Positions 45,785 through 56,958 of a stretch of 64,000 nucleotides of DNA are shown here, in pieces; position 1 is the first letter of the stretch, and each line of letters starts with the position of its first letter. The position numbers were made by a program, and so were the translations under genes. The DNA is taken from assembly GCA_010015745.1 (NCBI GenBank), contig ML978168.1, positions 124,001 through 188,000 on the forward strand, read 5' to 3'. This DNA is from Setomelanomma holmii (lineage: Eukaryota; Ascomycota; Dothideomycetes; Pleosporales; Phaeosphaeriaceae). The notes beneath the pieces are model-generated. The model made no database searches, was not told the origin of the DNA, and saw nothing but the letters and a program-made list of their open reading frames with translations.

Positions 45785-47598
45785 TTATTGCTGCTTCCCT
45801 GGGCCCATCGATACTTCCACCGGTATCGGCATCTCCACATCTAAACCCTGCTCCTTATCACTCCTCGGAGCACGACGTTTATAGCCGGAAGCCCCAAGGC
45901 GAGTACTGGCCAACCCTTCCGCGTTGTCATTCGGCACAATGCCCAATTTGGCAGCTTCCTTTGGCGAGAATGTCGCCCAGTCGTCGTATTCATCGAAGTC
46001 GCCGGCGCCCTTGATTGGAGAGATCAAGTTGACGACATAGAACGTGGCAAAAGAGATGCTAAAGCCAGTAAAGAAGGCCGTGTAATAAAGCTGGAAGAGT
46101 GCGTCTAGCGCATCAGTCTTCCCGCCAGCACTGACGCTGAAGCCGCCGATGGTAGGTGCCCAGCCAGCTATCCAATACGGAATCACACGCCAATTGAACC
46201 CGTTGATGAACCAATAGTCCGAACTCTCCGTCCGATATAGATGTCGGAGCCTAATCTTTCGGTGACGGATGAAGAAGTAATCGCACACCATAACGCCCAT
46301 GAGAGGCGCAAGGAAGACCGAGAAAGAGCTCAGCACAGTAACAAAAGTGGCAGCTTTGTTGATGAGCTGCCATGGCTAGATGATCCAGGCGGCTGTGAAG
46401 GTGACGATAGCGCCTCGGCGGATGTCGATGTAGCGAGGGAAGATGCCCGCGAGGTCGATGCCACCGGCTACGGCGTTGCCGCATACGTTTTTGGAAGAGA
46501 ATAGCGAATGTAAATGCTAAGGCAAGGAAAAATACGCCTGCTCGGGCGGCTAATAAGCCGTGGCCATCTAGGAAGGATTAGTCATGTTTATCAAAATACA
46601 TGTAGCTGTGTGTGACTCACTGTCCATCATGATCATCATGAGATCAGGAGAATTCCAATAAATCTTCCCATAGATAATCTCACATGCAGCCGTCGTCACC
46701 AGACCACCAAGACTGACAAGGATGCCCACCAACCACTGCACCGAGCAAGTGCCCAGAACGAATGCCCAGCGACTATTAGCATATCTCGAAAAGTCACTCT
46801 CATTAGCCATGCCCGCAGCTTTCTGGCCGATAGCCTGATTCAGACCCGCCATTATCAACCACGAGATACTCCATCGAGACGTACTGGAAATTTTCTGGCC
46901 CTGGTAGAACACCGGGCCGACACCTCTAGCGACGGAAAGTGACCAGATCATCATACAAAGCATGGCGATGCCGCATCCGAGACTGGAGAAGAAAAACGGT
47001 TTCTTGAAGCGCTCGGGCCGGATGAAAAGGAAGGGAAATGAGAGGAGCCAGAAGATGGTGAATCCAACCATTTGTTGGGTTGTTGTTGGGACGTTCGAGG
47101 CTAGTGTGTTTGGGACGGATTGGAACAAGGGCCATATTGCTGTTATGCAAACGCTGGAGGAATGTCAGTACCGAATACCTTGCGATACATGTGCTCAATG
47201 ACCCCTTGTGAAAAACGTATTTACGTGACCAATTTGCCGCCGTTCCATGCCTGGATCGCACACCAGATGAAGTTCAGCAAGGACCGCTGGATTAGAGGGA
47301 TGTATGCGCCTCGCAAACCCCATGTGAATCGATTCTGGACTGTAAAACCAATGTGCCTTGTGAGTCCGCACCATGCGATGATGCATGAGAACAAGCACAA
47401 AATGGCTCTAGAGACAATGATGATAGCCATTGCTTGGCCCACGTAGAGGCCTTGGGTGAGAAGCGTATTTGGTGTTTGCCATGTTGCGACATTCAGTGCG
47501 CCGCTGCAGGCACCAAGCGGTTGTCTCCTCGTTGTGGGTGCCACCAGCCTTGAGAACGGCTGCCTCTCTGATCTCGATGATGCTTTTGAAGCCCATGC
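45785..47598 (-). pseudogene. NCS1-family permease (hydantoin/allantoin/uracil type), broken
   Basis: NCS1 permeases carry nucleobases, allantoin, hydantoin or thiamine across the plasma membrane. Recognisable blocks: NVATWQTPNTLLTQGL (helix 1), IAWCGLTRHIGFTVQNRFTW, WCAIQAWNGGKLV, GLNQAIGQKAAGMANESDFS, KNVCGNAVAGGIDLAGIFPR, and LAPLMGVMVCDYFFIRHRK. Exons inferred: to 47225, 47153-46621 and 46567-45785 (introns of 71 and 53 bp). Two defects: TAG at 46376-46378 inside the invariant helix block AAWII-PWQL, where relatives have Gln; and a 5' end that does not fit, since the ATG frame from 47598 (MGFKSIIEIREAAVLKAGG) and the helix-1 frame differ and the usual Asn-Asp/Arg-Trp lead-in is missing. 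The 3' third still reads cleanly to its own stop. It is divergent from the hydantoinase pseudogene. Confidence 0.85.
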
Positions 47599-48429
47599 TG
47601 TCGGGAGTAGACTTGCCAGCTAGTGGTCGACACGACGCTGAAATTACCTTGTGTAAGGAAAATCAGTTGATCAGAACGTTGTCAGGGCTAAAGAAAAGGC
47701 AGCAGCGATTACAGTCATATTCGACTTATTGTGATGGGCTAATAAACTGCCCGCTGCAACAGTCCTATGCAAGTCAAGCCCAGGCTGGCTTATCATGATG
47801 CCAATAACAACGTCGTCTTGCCGCGAAGAATACCCCATCTTCGGTTGTACCTATCTGCTTGGAAGATCCACCGTTAGACCCTCAAGCGTTCAATAGCCTT
47901 GTGTGCCAAGGTTGGTCGATGCGGCAAACCCGCTACTCACCCGATAGCGAAGCGGAAGTCTTCAAATGCGATAGAAAGCAAGTAGACTACGGTAAGTCAC
48001 CATACCAACAGCTTCAGAGATTTTGAGTGTACTAATACAGCGCGATGTCAAGTCATGCATGTTGTGTGTGCAGAACGAAGCCTTCTCGCTCCTCCTAGAT
48101 CGAGGTCAGACCAAATGCCAAGACGCTAGCGGCGCGTATGTCCGAGCACGCTTCTTACCATTGGAGCCCGACGCCGAACACACCAGGAACTTTCGGACTT
48201 CCGAGAATTAATCATCTCTACGTCCATACAAGTTCATGACAAGGGCTTCTCTGGGCAATGCCGATCTTGGTAAATTGCCGGCCCACATGAGCCCACTTTC
48301 GAGTCCCGTCGAGCTGCACGAACTAGATCGAGCGATCTGATGCTCAATACATCGTGGTGATGCAGGCGTTCACCCTTGACTGCTCTATCTTTCTTCGAGG
48401 CATCATCATACAGGCTACGCAAGGTGGAT
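47599..48429. promoter_or_regulatory. Divergent promoter between the two dead ureide-type genes
   Basis: An 831-bp gap between the permease and hydantoinase starts. It keeps four HGATAR (GATA-factor) matches: TGATAA on minus at 47790-47795, AGATAG on minus at 47851-47856, and CGATAG at 47942-47947 and 47969-47974. This fits former nitrogen control of both genes. Confidence 0.45.
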
Positions 48430-51400
48430 ATGGCTCCCAACCTCAGAATCGGAGTCGATGTCGGCGGGTAAGGCTTGAAAGAAATCACGAAGGATCGCTT
48501 TGCAAGAACCCATGAGTGCTGACGATCCACAGAACAAACACTGACGGTGTTGTGCTCGATCTATCCCGGTCGAAAGAGCCCGATAAAGGCATTGTTGCAT
48601 GGAAGAAGTTGAACACGACCAAGAACCCAAGCAACGGTATCAATAATGTCATCAGAGAGATGTTCGATCAGTCAAGCATTGATCCCAATGATGTTGCCAG
48701 TGTCACTATCGGTACCACCCACTTCATTAATGCCGTCGTGGAGATGGATGCATCGCGGCTTGGCGAAGTCGCTGTCATCCGTCTATGTGGACAATTCTCC
48801 AAAGACATTCCTATTGGTATTGACTGGCCACCTCGACTTCGTAACATTATCTGCAAGTATCGAGGTCTCGTGGACGGTGGTCTTAAGATTGACGGAAGCT
48901 TGATCGCCGAACTCGATGTGACGGAGTGAAGCGCCATTGCAAAGCTATAAAGTCTCAAGGTATAAAGAACATTGCCATCGTTGGGATCTTCAGCCCCATT
49001 GATATCGTCTTCAAGCAAGAGGAGACCGCTGCAGCGATCGTTCGGAACTTCTATCCGGAAGCTGATGTTGTTTGCTCCAAAGGTGTAGCTAACATCGGCT
49101 TTTTGGAGCGAGAGAACGCTGCTATTCTAAATGCGTCAATTCTGTCATTCGCCCGCCATAGCATCCACTTCTTTCAGGACGCTGTTACTCGTCTTGGTCT
49201 CAAGTGCCCAGTCTTCGTGACCCTGAATGACGGTACCATTCTTCCTGCAAGCGCCACTGCTCGGTTACCAATCCGTACGTTTTCGAGTGGTTCCACGAAT
49301 AGTATGCGAGGCGCAGGTTTTCTCATGTAAGATCAAGAAAAGGAGGCTATGATGGTAGTCGATTGAGTTTCGTCTATAGTGCTGCATCAAACTCACTAAG
49401 ACTACGTAGTATTGGAGGAACAACCACCGATGTTGGGCTAATTGCAAAAGAGCGGCTTCCCGCGCCAAGCCACAGCGTACAGTGAGATCTGCGGCGTTCG
49501 CACAAACTTCTCGTACCCAGACGTGCGCAGCATCGGCCTTGGAGGCGGTTCAACAGTAGGCCGCACAAAGACCGGAACACTGATGGTCGGACCGGAGAGT
49601 GTGGGCTATCAAATAACCCAAAAGGCCTTGTTCTTTGGCGGAAGTACACCAACCGCAACCGACTACACGGTTTTGGCAGACACGAGCTCGAGCCTCGGGG
49701 ACAGGTCAAAAGCTGAGGTTCCAGACCTAACCACTAGCTTGTCCGAGTTCAAGATTGGTGTCAAGAGTATGTTGGAGCAGATCGTTGACACTATGAAAAC
49801 ATCACCTGAGGATATTCCCGTTGTACTTGTAGGCGGCGGCACCTTGATTTCACCAGATGTCCTTGCAGGCGGAAGCAAAGTGGTCAAGCCAAATTGGTCA
49901 GGTGTAGCCAACGCCATCGGAGCGGCAACCGCTCGGGTGAGCGGAGTGGTCGATTCGGTAGAAAGCACCGAACTAAGTCAAGAACCCAAATTATGGAAGA
50001 GCTCTCTGAAAGAGCTATCGAGAGAGCTGTGGCAAATGGTGCTTTGCGAGAGACAGTGACCATCGCAGAGATGGAAGGCTACCCATTCCAGTATATCGCG
50101 AACAAGTCACGCATCATTGTCAAAGCAGTGGGCGATTTCGACTACTCTCGTTCAGATTTCGAAGCGGAAATACCAGACACCAATGGTGCATCATGTACCT
50201 GGAGCGAGTCGAATGCCAAGGAAACAGAACCAGCGAGAGACGACTCCTCTGTGACGCAATCCATTGCATTTACCAAGGAGTATATCGACACTTATGAACC
50301 ACAAGTCACAAACCGGGTGTGGGTGTTGTCGGAAACTGCTCTGGAATTTATCACCACTGGCTGTTATATTCTTGGCACCGGCGGTGGTGGCAATCCGTAT
50401 CAGCACTTCCTCCGTCTCCGCAAAAGTAAAAGAGCTGGCGCAATACTACGGGTCATCTCACCACAAGATCTCAAGGATGACGATCTAGTAGCCTGTGGTG
50501 GCGCTAAAGGTTCGCCCCAAGTGTCGATTGAGAAACCATATGGTGATGAGTGAGCTGCTCTTCAATGACTCTTCACCACACACTATATGCTGACTCGTAC
50601 TCCAGGATTCTAGAATCTCAAAGAGAGCTCTACGCTGTTTTAAACAAGACTCCGACTGCGTTATACACTTAGAAATTGGTGGTGGTAACGGTTTGCAAGG
50701 CTTGATCATCGGTTCCTCAACGGCCCTCGACATTCCCGCCATCGATGGTGATTGGATAGGTAGGGCATATCCCGTCTCCTGGCAGATGACGCCAGTCGTG
50801 TACGAGAGAAAGGCTATGATGGTACCGACTTGTATTTCCGACGGCAATGGAAGAATCATTGTGAGTCAGTGATGTGTGACTGACGCCTGAGCCTGCTGAT
50901 CTCGTACGTGGTTTATGACCAAAGCACCTACCGAGCTGGATGCTGAGCGTGCTTTGCGTGCAGCATTGTCGCAGATGGGATATCACGTAGGCTGCGCAAA
51001 GGGTCCCGTCAGCGGAGAGAATACCAAGAAATGGGTTGTTGAGAACACCATGTCGCTAGCATGGAGAATCGGCCATGCGGTGGCGCTTTCTCGCTGCACG
51101 AAGATGGATGACACAGTCGCTGAGTCGATAGTTGCGGAGGTTGGTGGGCCTGAATCTGCCAAAGTCCTGTTCTAAGGCAAGATCGTTGGAGTCGAGCGGG
51201 TATTGAGGATGGGACATGCCTATTATGAAGTGATCATCGAATCGACTTCGGGAGATCCAAGCTCGGCAAAAGAGCGTATGATTATACCCATCAAGAATGG
51301 AAACATATACGCCGAGATAGAAAATGCCAGCGGAAAGGGCGAGGTAAGTCTTCAGCCTTTCCATCACTTGTCCTCAATGCAACCTTAATACCAACGTATG

Positions 51401-51668
51401 TTAATGCCCTCAGATACTCGCAATGGTACCAGATATTGTGGGCGTACTCGATGCACAGAACGGAGAAGCGCTCGGCACGCAAGACTACCGCTATGGTCTA
51501 CCCGTCATTGTGCTCGGCATAACAGCTTCCGAGAAATGGACGTCAACTGCTCGAGGTCTCGAGATTGGCGGTCCAAAAGGTTTCGGGTTCAACAATCTCA
51601 AGTATAAGCCACTCGGAAGGTTCAGCAAGCCTAAGAGCGTGATAGATGAGTTCAACGTTACGCAATAA
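48430..51668 (+). pseudogene. Hydantoinase/oxoprolinase-DUF917 fusion, heavily decayed
   Basis: The family is ATP-dependent hydrolysis of 5-oxoproline/hydantoin-like rings; the DUF917 C-terminal half is also called S-methyl-thiohydantoin desulfurase. Family blocks run through all frames: IGVDVGGTNTDG (rebuilt over a 65-bp intron, 48468-48532), ANIGFLERENAAILNASI, IGGTTTDVGLI, SIGLGGGSTVG, VVLVGGGTLISPDVL, CYILGTGGGGNPY, GGGNGLQGLIIGSS, and CAKGPVSG. Lesions seen: frameshift at about 48926; CAA-to-TAA type stop at 49328-49330; lost GT donor (TT at 49363) of a 47-bp intron; one extra A in the run at 49446-49449; frameshift near 49990; frameshift near 50660; doubtful acceptor before 50917; and TAA at 51173-51175 in VLF-GKIVGVE. 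It cannot make a full protein. The last intron (51344-51413) is still canonical. Confidence 0.92.
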
Positions 51669-51737
51669 GTGATGATATTCAGAAGCTTCTGGACAGGCTA
51701 CTCATGCCTTTCGACTGGTTCTGAATTTACAAGATCT

Positions 51738-52719
51738 TCACAGTTCGTTCTTGAATCCTGGGCCTTTAGCTCCTTGATTCATGCTGCCGTCCAAAGCAGA
51801 ACTGGTGACATTGCGCATCATATCCTGGACGAAGCTCGTTTTAACCACCCACACAGCAAATAAACGCACGAGCGTGACGAAGAAAACCGTCTCGACAAGT
51901 TGTGCACTCTCCATGAACACGATCTGCTTGTGCGCGGGTATGATAATGAACGCGACTAACATAGCCAGCGGAGTGGTAGAAAAGTACGTGCCCGTAAAAT
52001 TGAAGAAAAGGTGCTAATCGCATGTTAGATATGGAATAGCCTGCCGTTGGAGGATGACTTACATGTGTCATTTCCTTCAGCACCGACCTTGGTGCGCCTA
52101 TAAGCAGTTGTCTCAGGACGTGCTCGACTGCGTGATACCATAATCTTCCGATCGTCAATTCGACAACCCACTTGAGGAACGTGTTGCACCAGTTCAGCGA
52201 TGCGCGCTTCACTCGGCCTTGCGCAATCCATCTCTTGACTATCTCTTCCTCGCGGCCTTCGCTCTCTTCTATCTTCTCATGGCGTTGGTAAGGTACGTCC
52301 TTGCGTCGAGGTCGAGCAGGCAGCATTTTTTCCAGCCAGATGAACCAATAGTATTGCAAGGCGGAGATGACAACCATAATCGCGACTTCCCGTGGTAGCT
52401 TCCATGAGTAGATCGATTGCGATGAGCTCGAGGTGTTGGTTGTGGTGGCGTTGATGGAGGTTGCATTGTTGATGGTTAGGGCTCGATTGAGCGATGTTGT
52501 GTTTGTCGTGGTGCCGGACTCGATGGTCAACCGCCTGCTTGTGCTGTTCGCTGAAGCATAAGGCGTGGTTTGATTCAGTACGCTCGTCATGTTTAGAAAG
52601 ACTTCATCTTTCCAAACTTCGTCGAACATGTTCTCACTAAGGTGATGGCCGAGGATTTGCGAGATCGTGAAGATAATGGTGGCTTGCAGCACCGCGGTGC
52701 GCATTGTTGCTGAAGACAT
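51738..52719 (-). CDS. Fungal multi-pass membrane protein, unknown function
   Basis: Exons are 52719-52063 and 52013-51738 (49-bp intron), giving 310 residues. I do not recognise a named family. A hydrophobic N-terminal segment (AVLQATIIFTISQILG) is followed by a Ser/Thr/Asn-rich loop of about 70 residues with repeated N-glycosylation sequons (NMT, NQT, NST, NTT, NAT), suggesting it faces the lumen or outside. Then come a helix (VAIMVVISALQYYWFIWLEK), a charged cytosolic loop (EKIEESEGREEEIVKRW), and two to three more hydrophobic segments (TTPLAMLVAFIII, LVETVFFVTLVRLFAVWVV). The start is the first true ATG; a second is at 52704. The end is convergent with the hydantoinase pseudogene, about 70 bp apart. 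Confidence 0.75.
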
Positions 52720-53199
52720 GGTGTTGAGAGTTGTAGAATTTCGAATATGCACACTTCAGAGCTGTGCGAGGATAATGTGGTACATATGAGCGTGCGGATG
52801 CGACGGAGCTTCGTGAGGCGAGGCCCTGTGTTGAGGTTTCGATGGTACGCCTGAAGCTGTCAGCCTAGCACAGCCTCGCAGGCCGCAGTCCTTCGACATA
52901 TCATATCTATTCTTCCCAGCCCCTTTCAGGCCCCAGGTAGATCTTTGCAAGCTTCGGAAAATATCATGCGTTGTCATGAAAGGCCTTGAACAATTGTTTC
53001 GACGCGTCGGAAAAGGCAGTGGTCGTCTATGCAGGCATGATTGCGGCACAGCCAAAACCCCACCACTTAGCATCGCCGTAACGAACACTTTTGTCACACA
53101 TGCATAACGTTGCCTAGAGGATATTTGTGTGAGGGAGCCATATATCGCTGGCGTTTCCACGATCCAGCTTGCAATACCAAACTTCGCTTTACACACAAG
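52720..53199. other. Divergent intergenic, membrane protein / small two-helix protein
   Basis: A 480-bp gap containing both promoters. No gene seen. Confidence 0.45.
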
Positions 53200-53613
53200 A
53201 TGTCTTTGCGCACGCCCCTCGCCGACTCCAAAACATCCCAACTCGAACCACGGCGAGGCTTCTTCCAACCACCCGTTGAGCCTGACACGCCCTTCGATGA
53301 AATACCCATTATGTTCTCTTTCCGGTCCACTCTTCCATTCCCTTGGAACATCCTCGCTCTACTAGGCGCACTCAGCCCCATCGCCCTCAGCTTGAGCTAC
53401 GGACTGTACGCATACACCAAAGAAGGCATGTACTTTTGGGCCTTTTGCGGCTACTGCGTCTTGGTCATTGTGGCGACAACCGTACGCTTCATGAGAGCAT
53501 GGCCAAAGTACTTCGAAGAGGAGCGGTATGAGGCAGAGATTGCGAGGTTGGAAGCCAGGTTCTTTAGCACATTCGACATTGATCCAAGGAGTGCGCCCAG
53601 ACGAAGGAGGTGA
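53200..53613 (+). CDS. Small two-helix membrane protein, hypothetical
   Basis: A single-exon open frame of 137 residues, taking the ATG in good context (caagATGtct) over upstream in-frame starts. After a polar N-terminus with PPVEPDTPFDEIPIM, two hydrophobic segments (WNILALLGALSPIALSLSYG and YFWAFCGYCVLVIVATTV) form a hairpin. The tail is charged and helical (YFEEERYEAEIARLEARF), ending in a basic RRRR. Not recognised; the clear hydrophobic pattern and codon flow make a real gene more likely than not. Confidence 0.6.
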   Translation: MSLRTPLADSKTSQLEPRRGFFQPPVEPDTPFDEIPIMFSFRSTLPFPWNILALLGALSPIALSLSYGLYAYTKEGMYFWAFCGYCVLVIVATTVRFMRAWPKYFEEERYEAEIARLEARFFSTFDIDPRSAPRRRR

Positions 53614-56295
53614 TAGTGGACGAGGATCTGTCCACATCAAGTGTGGATATGGTAGCGACAATCCTCCTCCGAAGCTGCACTGGTAGCACCATTTGGGGCG
53701 GTGACGTAGTTTCTGATACGTGCGTCGAGGCTACACCGTCCCGCGCGTCGCGTCGAAGACGCGCTGCTGCGTTTTCAGAAGCATCAACACCATTGCTGGC
53801 ATTGTGTCCCCGGCTTTGTATAGCGCCTCACTCTTGTATACCCTGATACATGCCCCATTTACGTGCATCCTTTGGCAGTGTTCGTGCTGCCGTAAGACGG
53901 CAGCGGTATAGTGGGCGCGTTGCTCTGTTCCATCACCGCTCTGATGAGGCCATCGTCTTAGTAATTATTTCCTTACTTAATATAGCTGCTGCGATGCCTA
54001 TAAGGTTTGCATCAATTTTTGTCGCCTGTCCAGACCTCTGAACGGTCCTTGAGGGTCAGCTTACCCGTATCAGAAGCCTTTCGCTCGACTCTATGGGTTA
54101 CCGGTCTCACGAAATAGGGGCGAGGGTTTCAAGGGAGTCACCATCTTGCGAATGGTGATGACTGCTAGCATATAGCCGAACAGGAACCTTGAAGTTCCCG
54201 GCTGGCATATCTTGCTGTTCTCGAAGGCAGCCTTGCCACAAAAGTTCGCCGAAATCCATCAACATCCGGCAGTACACCATTCAAGACGCGCAAGAGCTAC
54301 AATGTGTTCATCGATAATCTTCACAGCAGTGCAATTACCGGCAATAGGTCATTGCCTAGTGCTACGCAAGCACCCGCGGATCGCATCCCTCTGGTCGTCC
54401 GATAGCCTTCGGGTGGAGGTGATCAGCTCTGTGAGAGTAAAGCCACTCTGCGAACTTGGTGCCGGATGATGTCTTGCCGTCCTTCTAGACCTACGCCAGC
54501 TGAGGGGCTTCACGGAAGGCATAAGAGAAGAAAAGATCCAAGACCTTCGGACAATTGACAAGCCATTGTGATAGGCCTAAATCATCTCGACCGGAGTGAA
54601 CAGCGCAAGACACTCAGTGTTACGAAGGGCGGGATTCTGAACCTCAGTGATGCCTTTATCGAGCTAGGCTTAGCTTTTGTAAGGATGTGAGACGAACAGC
54701 TCGGCTGACCGACAGACCAATCAGGTGCATCTGATACGCGTAATGCTTCCCCGCAGGATGCGTTCGAACGACAACTAAAACGCAACAATGCATATGGCTG
54801 GCACAGATGCAGCGATTTGCCATAGTCACAGCTCGCGATCATGCAGTTACTCACACGCACATTCGCCCGAAAGAGCACCACGCTTTGCTGAAGCATGGCA
54901 AGACTTAGCTGAGCCTGTCGGCGATGCAAGTGTTCCAGACCGCTGGACATCGCTAACATGCGCTTTCGCTTGACAGGAGACAACGTGTTGCCAATGCCAA
55001 ATGCACATTAGCTGTGGCTGGCTGACCTAGTTCCCGTTCGCCAAAGCTAGTCAACACTTCACCGCAGGTCTTTCGGAATGCAACCAATTCATAGGCTGCC
55101 GTTCTGCGGTGCCGGTCATGTGGACAAGCATCACACAGCTACAGGCTCAGTGGTGTACTACGAGGAGAAAGCAACGAAGCACCAATAGGATCTATAATCG
55201 AATCCGTGGTTGCGATTGTATCCACATACGTAAGTAGGTGGCTGTAGGCCACATGCAACGGGGTATTGCCTGATCTAGTTGTATTCCATCATCGTATCTT
55301 TCGTTCGAGCGAGAATTCCAACAGCAAGCGAAATTACTCAAGTCACGAAAGTGAGCCAGAACGTGTATGCGGAGTGTCGCCCTTGGGTGAACATGAGTGT
55401 GGCCAGGACCATGATTGTTGGCAGGGTACCTTCGGTGCTCGCTAAGGTGATAGCTTCTCTATCGACCCGTGTACCTTCTGCATCATTCGCATACAGAGTG
55501 ATGAGAGATGCAGTCTCGATAGCAATCGCGAAACAGCATTGGGCGCGTTAAAAATCGTCCGAGGTTACCACCAGAGATTCGCAGACCTACCGCATGCGAT
55601 CGGGTCCACCTTGCTCGTTCGATTCCGCTTGCACTTGGCCGCCTTGACATCGGGAAGAGTTCGAAGTCCTGGACGAGAGCGCTCGGCAGATCAGCAGAAC
55701 AAGTGGCCCGAGAATCGAGATAGTGACTTGGATTGTAATTGAAGCGACCACTCCAATCCCTGCGATATCTTGACTGCTGATTTTTTCCGGTCAGATGTTG
55801 TCGAGACACTTGTCGATCCCACCAGCTGAGAGCAAGGCGTCATTGAGCTTGAGGGACGTAAGACTGCAAGAGCTCCCATCGCATTCCTGCGAGCCATCGC
55901 ACCAAGCCGAGAGGCACGTCGAGATGAAAGTGGTGACATTGGTCGACACAGCGATGGTCGTATCTATTGTCTTGTGTAGCACTGTCGCACCAAACTTGAC
56001 CAGTGAGCTCGACTCTCGAAGACTGCGCGACTTCTACGACAAGGCAGAAATAGTCTGCACAGAACGACGAATCTTCCAGACGGCAAACGGCGATTTTGGA
56101 CTGGAACCAAAAATCACGAGGATTGGAGATGTGGCCGTGGTGCTTTTCGGCGGAGATTCGCTATATATTCTGCGGCCGTACAAAGGATCTTACCTGCTCA
56201 TTGGGCAAGCGTATGTCCATAGCTTGATGCAAGGAGAGCTTGTGGATGAGATGGAGGCAGGGAGGGCACACGCACATGAATTCTGCTTGGTCTAG
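53614..56295 (+). pseudogene. Second HET-type locus, C-terminal module plus decayed upstream DNA
   Basis: The supported part is an open frame at 55795-56295. Its C-terminal half has the HET-protein tail pattern: CTERRIFQTANGDFGLEP, IGDVAVVLFGGDSLYILRP, then YLLIGQAYVHSLMQGE. It begins right after a pyrimidine tract and CAG, which looks like a splice acceptor, so it was an internal or last exon. No intact N-terminal HET block occurs upstream. Weak echoes lie about 2.5 kb upstream (TIWGGDVVSDT near 53690; VEDALLRFQKHQ, in another frame, near 53750), a distance that would suit one HET gene. Between them the frames are closed and I recognise nothing. The start boundary is therefore a guess; the tail is the firm part. 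Confidence 0.55.
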
Positions 56296-56412
56296 AATTC
56301 AGTAAGGCTATGGCGTCCGCCTGAGTCTGACAAGTGCCTAAGTCATTCGATAAGGCACCTTAAGATGCACATACAATATCTGGCCATTTCATGCTAAACT
56401 TGTCCAGAACCA

Positions 56413-56958
56413 TCAAACGCCTGGAGGACTCCAAGGCGGTGGTGGCGGGTTTCGAATTGGCGGCAAATACTCTTCTCCAGTGACTACAGCAGTAGCATTA
56501 CCTTTCGTCACACACGTCTTGCTCCCGCCTTCATCCGTCTCACACAACAACGCAAAGTTTGCTTCATAATGAAACGCATAGATATCCGCAGCACACTGCG
56601 CATACCCCACATTCCTCAGCGTCGCATTGATACCCGACTCATCATCCGCCGATACTAGGAACGTGCCCGTTGTCGGATCGGAGCTAGTCGCTTTGCAGGG
56701 TACGTAGGTGTTCGTGCCCGGAGAGCCGATTGTAGTTGTGCTGCCGGTAGCGGATTGACTTGTGAGATTGCACGAGATGCCGAACGCTGGGATGCGCCAT
56801 TGCACAGAGTCAGGTGTACTGGCGTTGGCGGGGCTGTCGACGAAGGTGAAGTTGGTGATGGAGGTGTACTGTGGGACCCACTCGCATCCGTGGATGGGGA
56901 TGAAGGTTTGTGCCTGCAACGAAGCTGCTAAAGCTGAGAGGAAAGGGATGATCCTCAT
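56413..56958 (-). CDS. Small secreted protein with six cysteines
   Basis: An uninterrupted frame of 181 residues. The first 17 or so (MRIIPFLSALAASLQAQ) form a signal peptide with an Ala-X-Ala-like cleavage site. The mature part has six cysteines (GCEW, SCNL, PCKA, QCAA, LCET, TCVT), enough for three disulfides, plus several N-glycosylation sites, and ends in a proline-rich tail (PPIRNPPPPPWSPPG). No catalytic family was recognised. It would be exported; roles from wall protein to effector-like are possible, and the sequence does not choose between them. Confidence 0.7.
   Translation of the reverse strand: MRIIPFLSALAASLQAQTFIPIHGCEWVPQYTSITNFTFVDSPANASTPDSVQWRIPAFGISCNLTSQSATGSTTTIGSPGTNTYVPCKATSSDPTTGTFLVSADDESGINATLRNVGYAQCAADIYAFHYEANFALLCETDEGGSKTCVTKGNATAVVTGEEYLPPIRNPPPPPWSPPGV

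Noticed and set aside
47225..47598. Rescue of the NCS1 5' end by a very short intron (about 41 bp, GTGGCA to CTGCAG)
   Set aside because: It would be shorter than any other intron here and would still omit the conserved segment before helix 1, so a real 5' defect is more likely.
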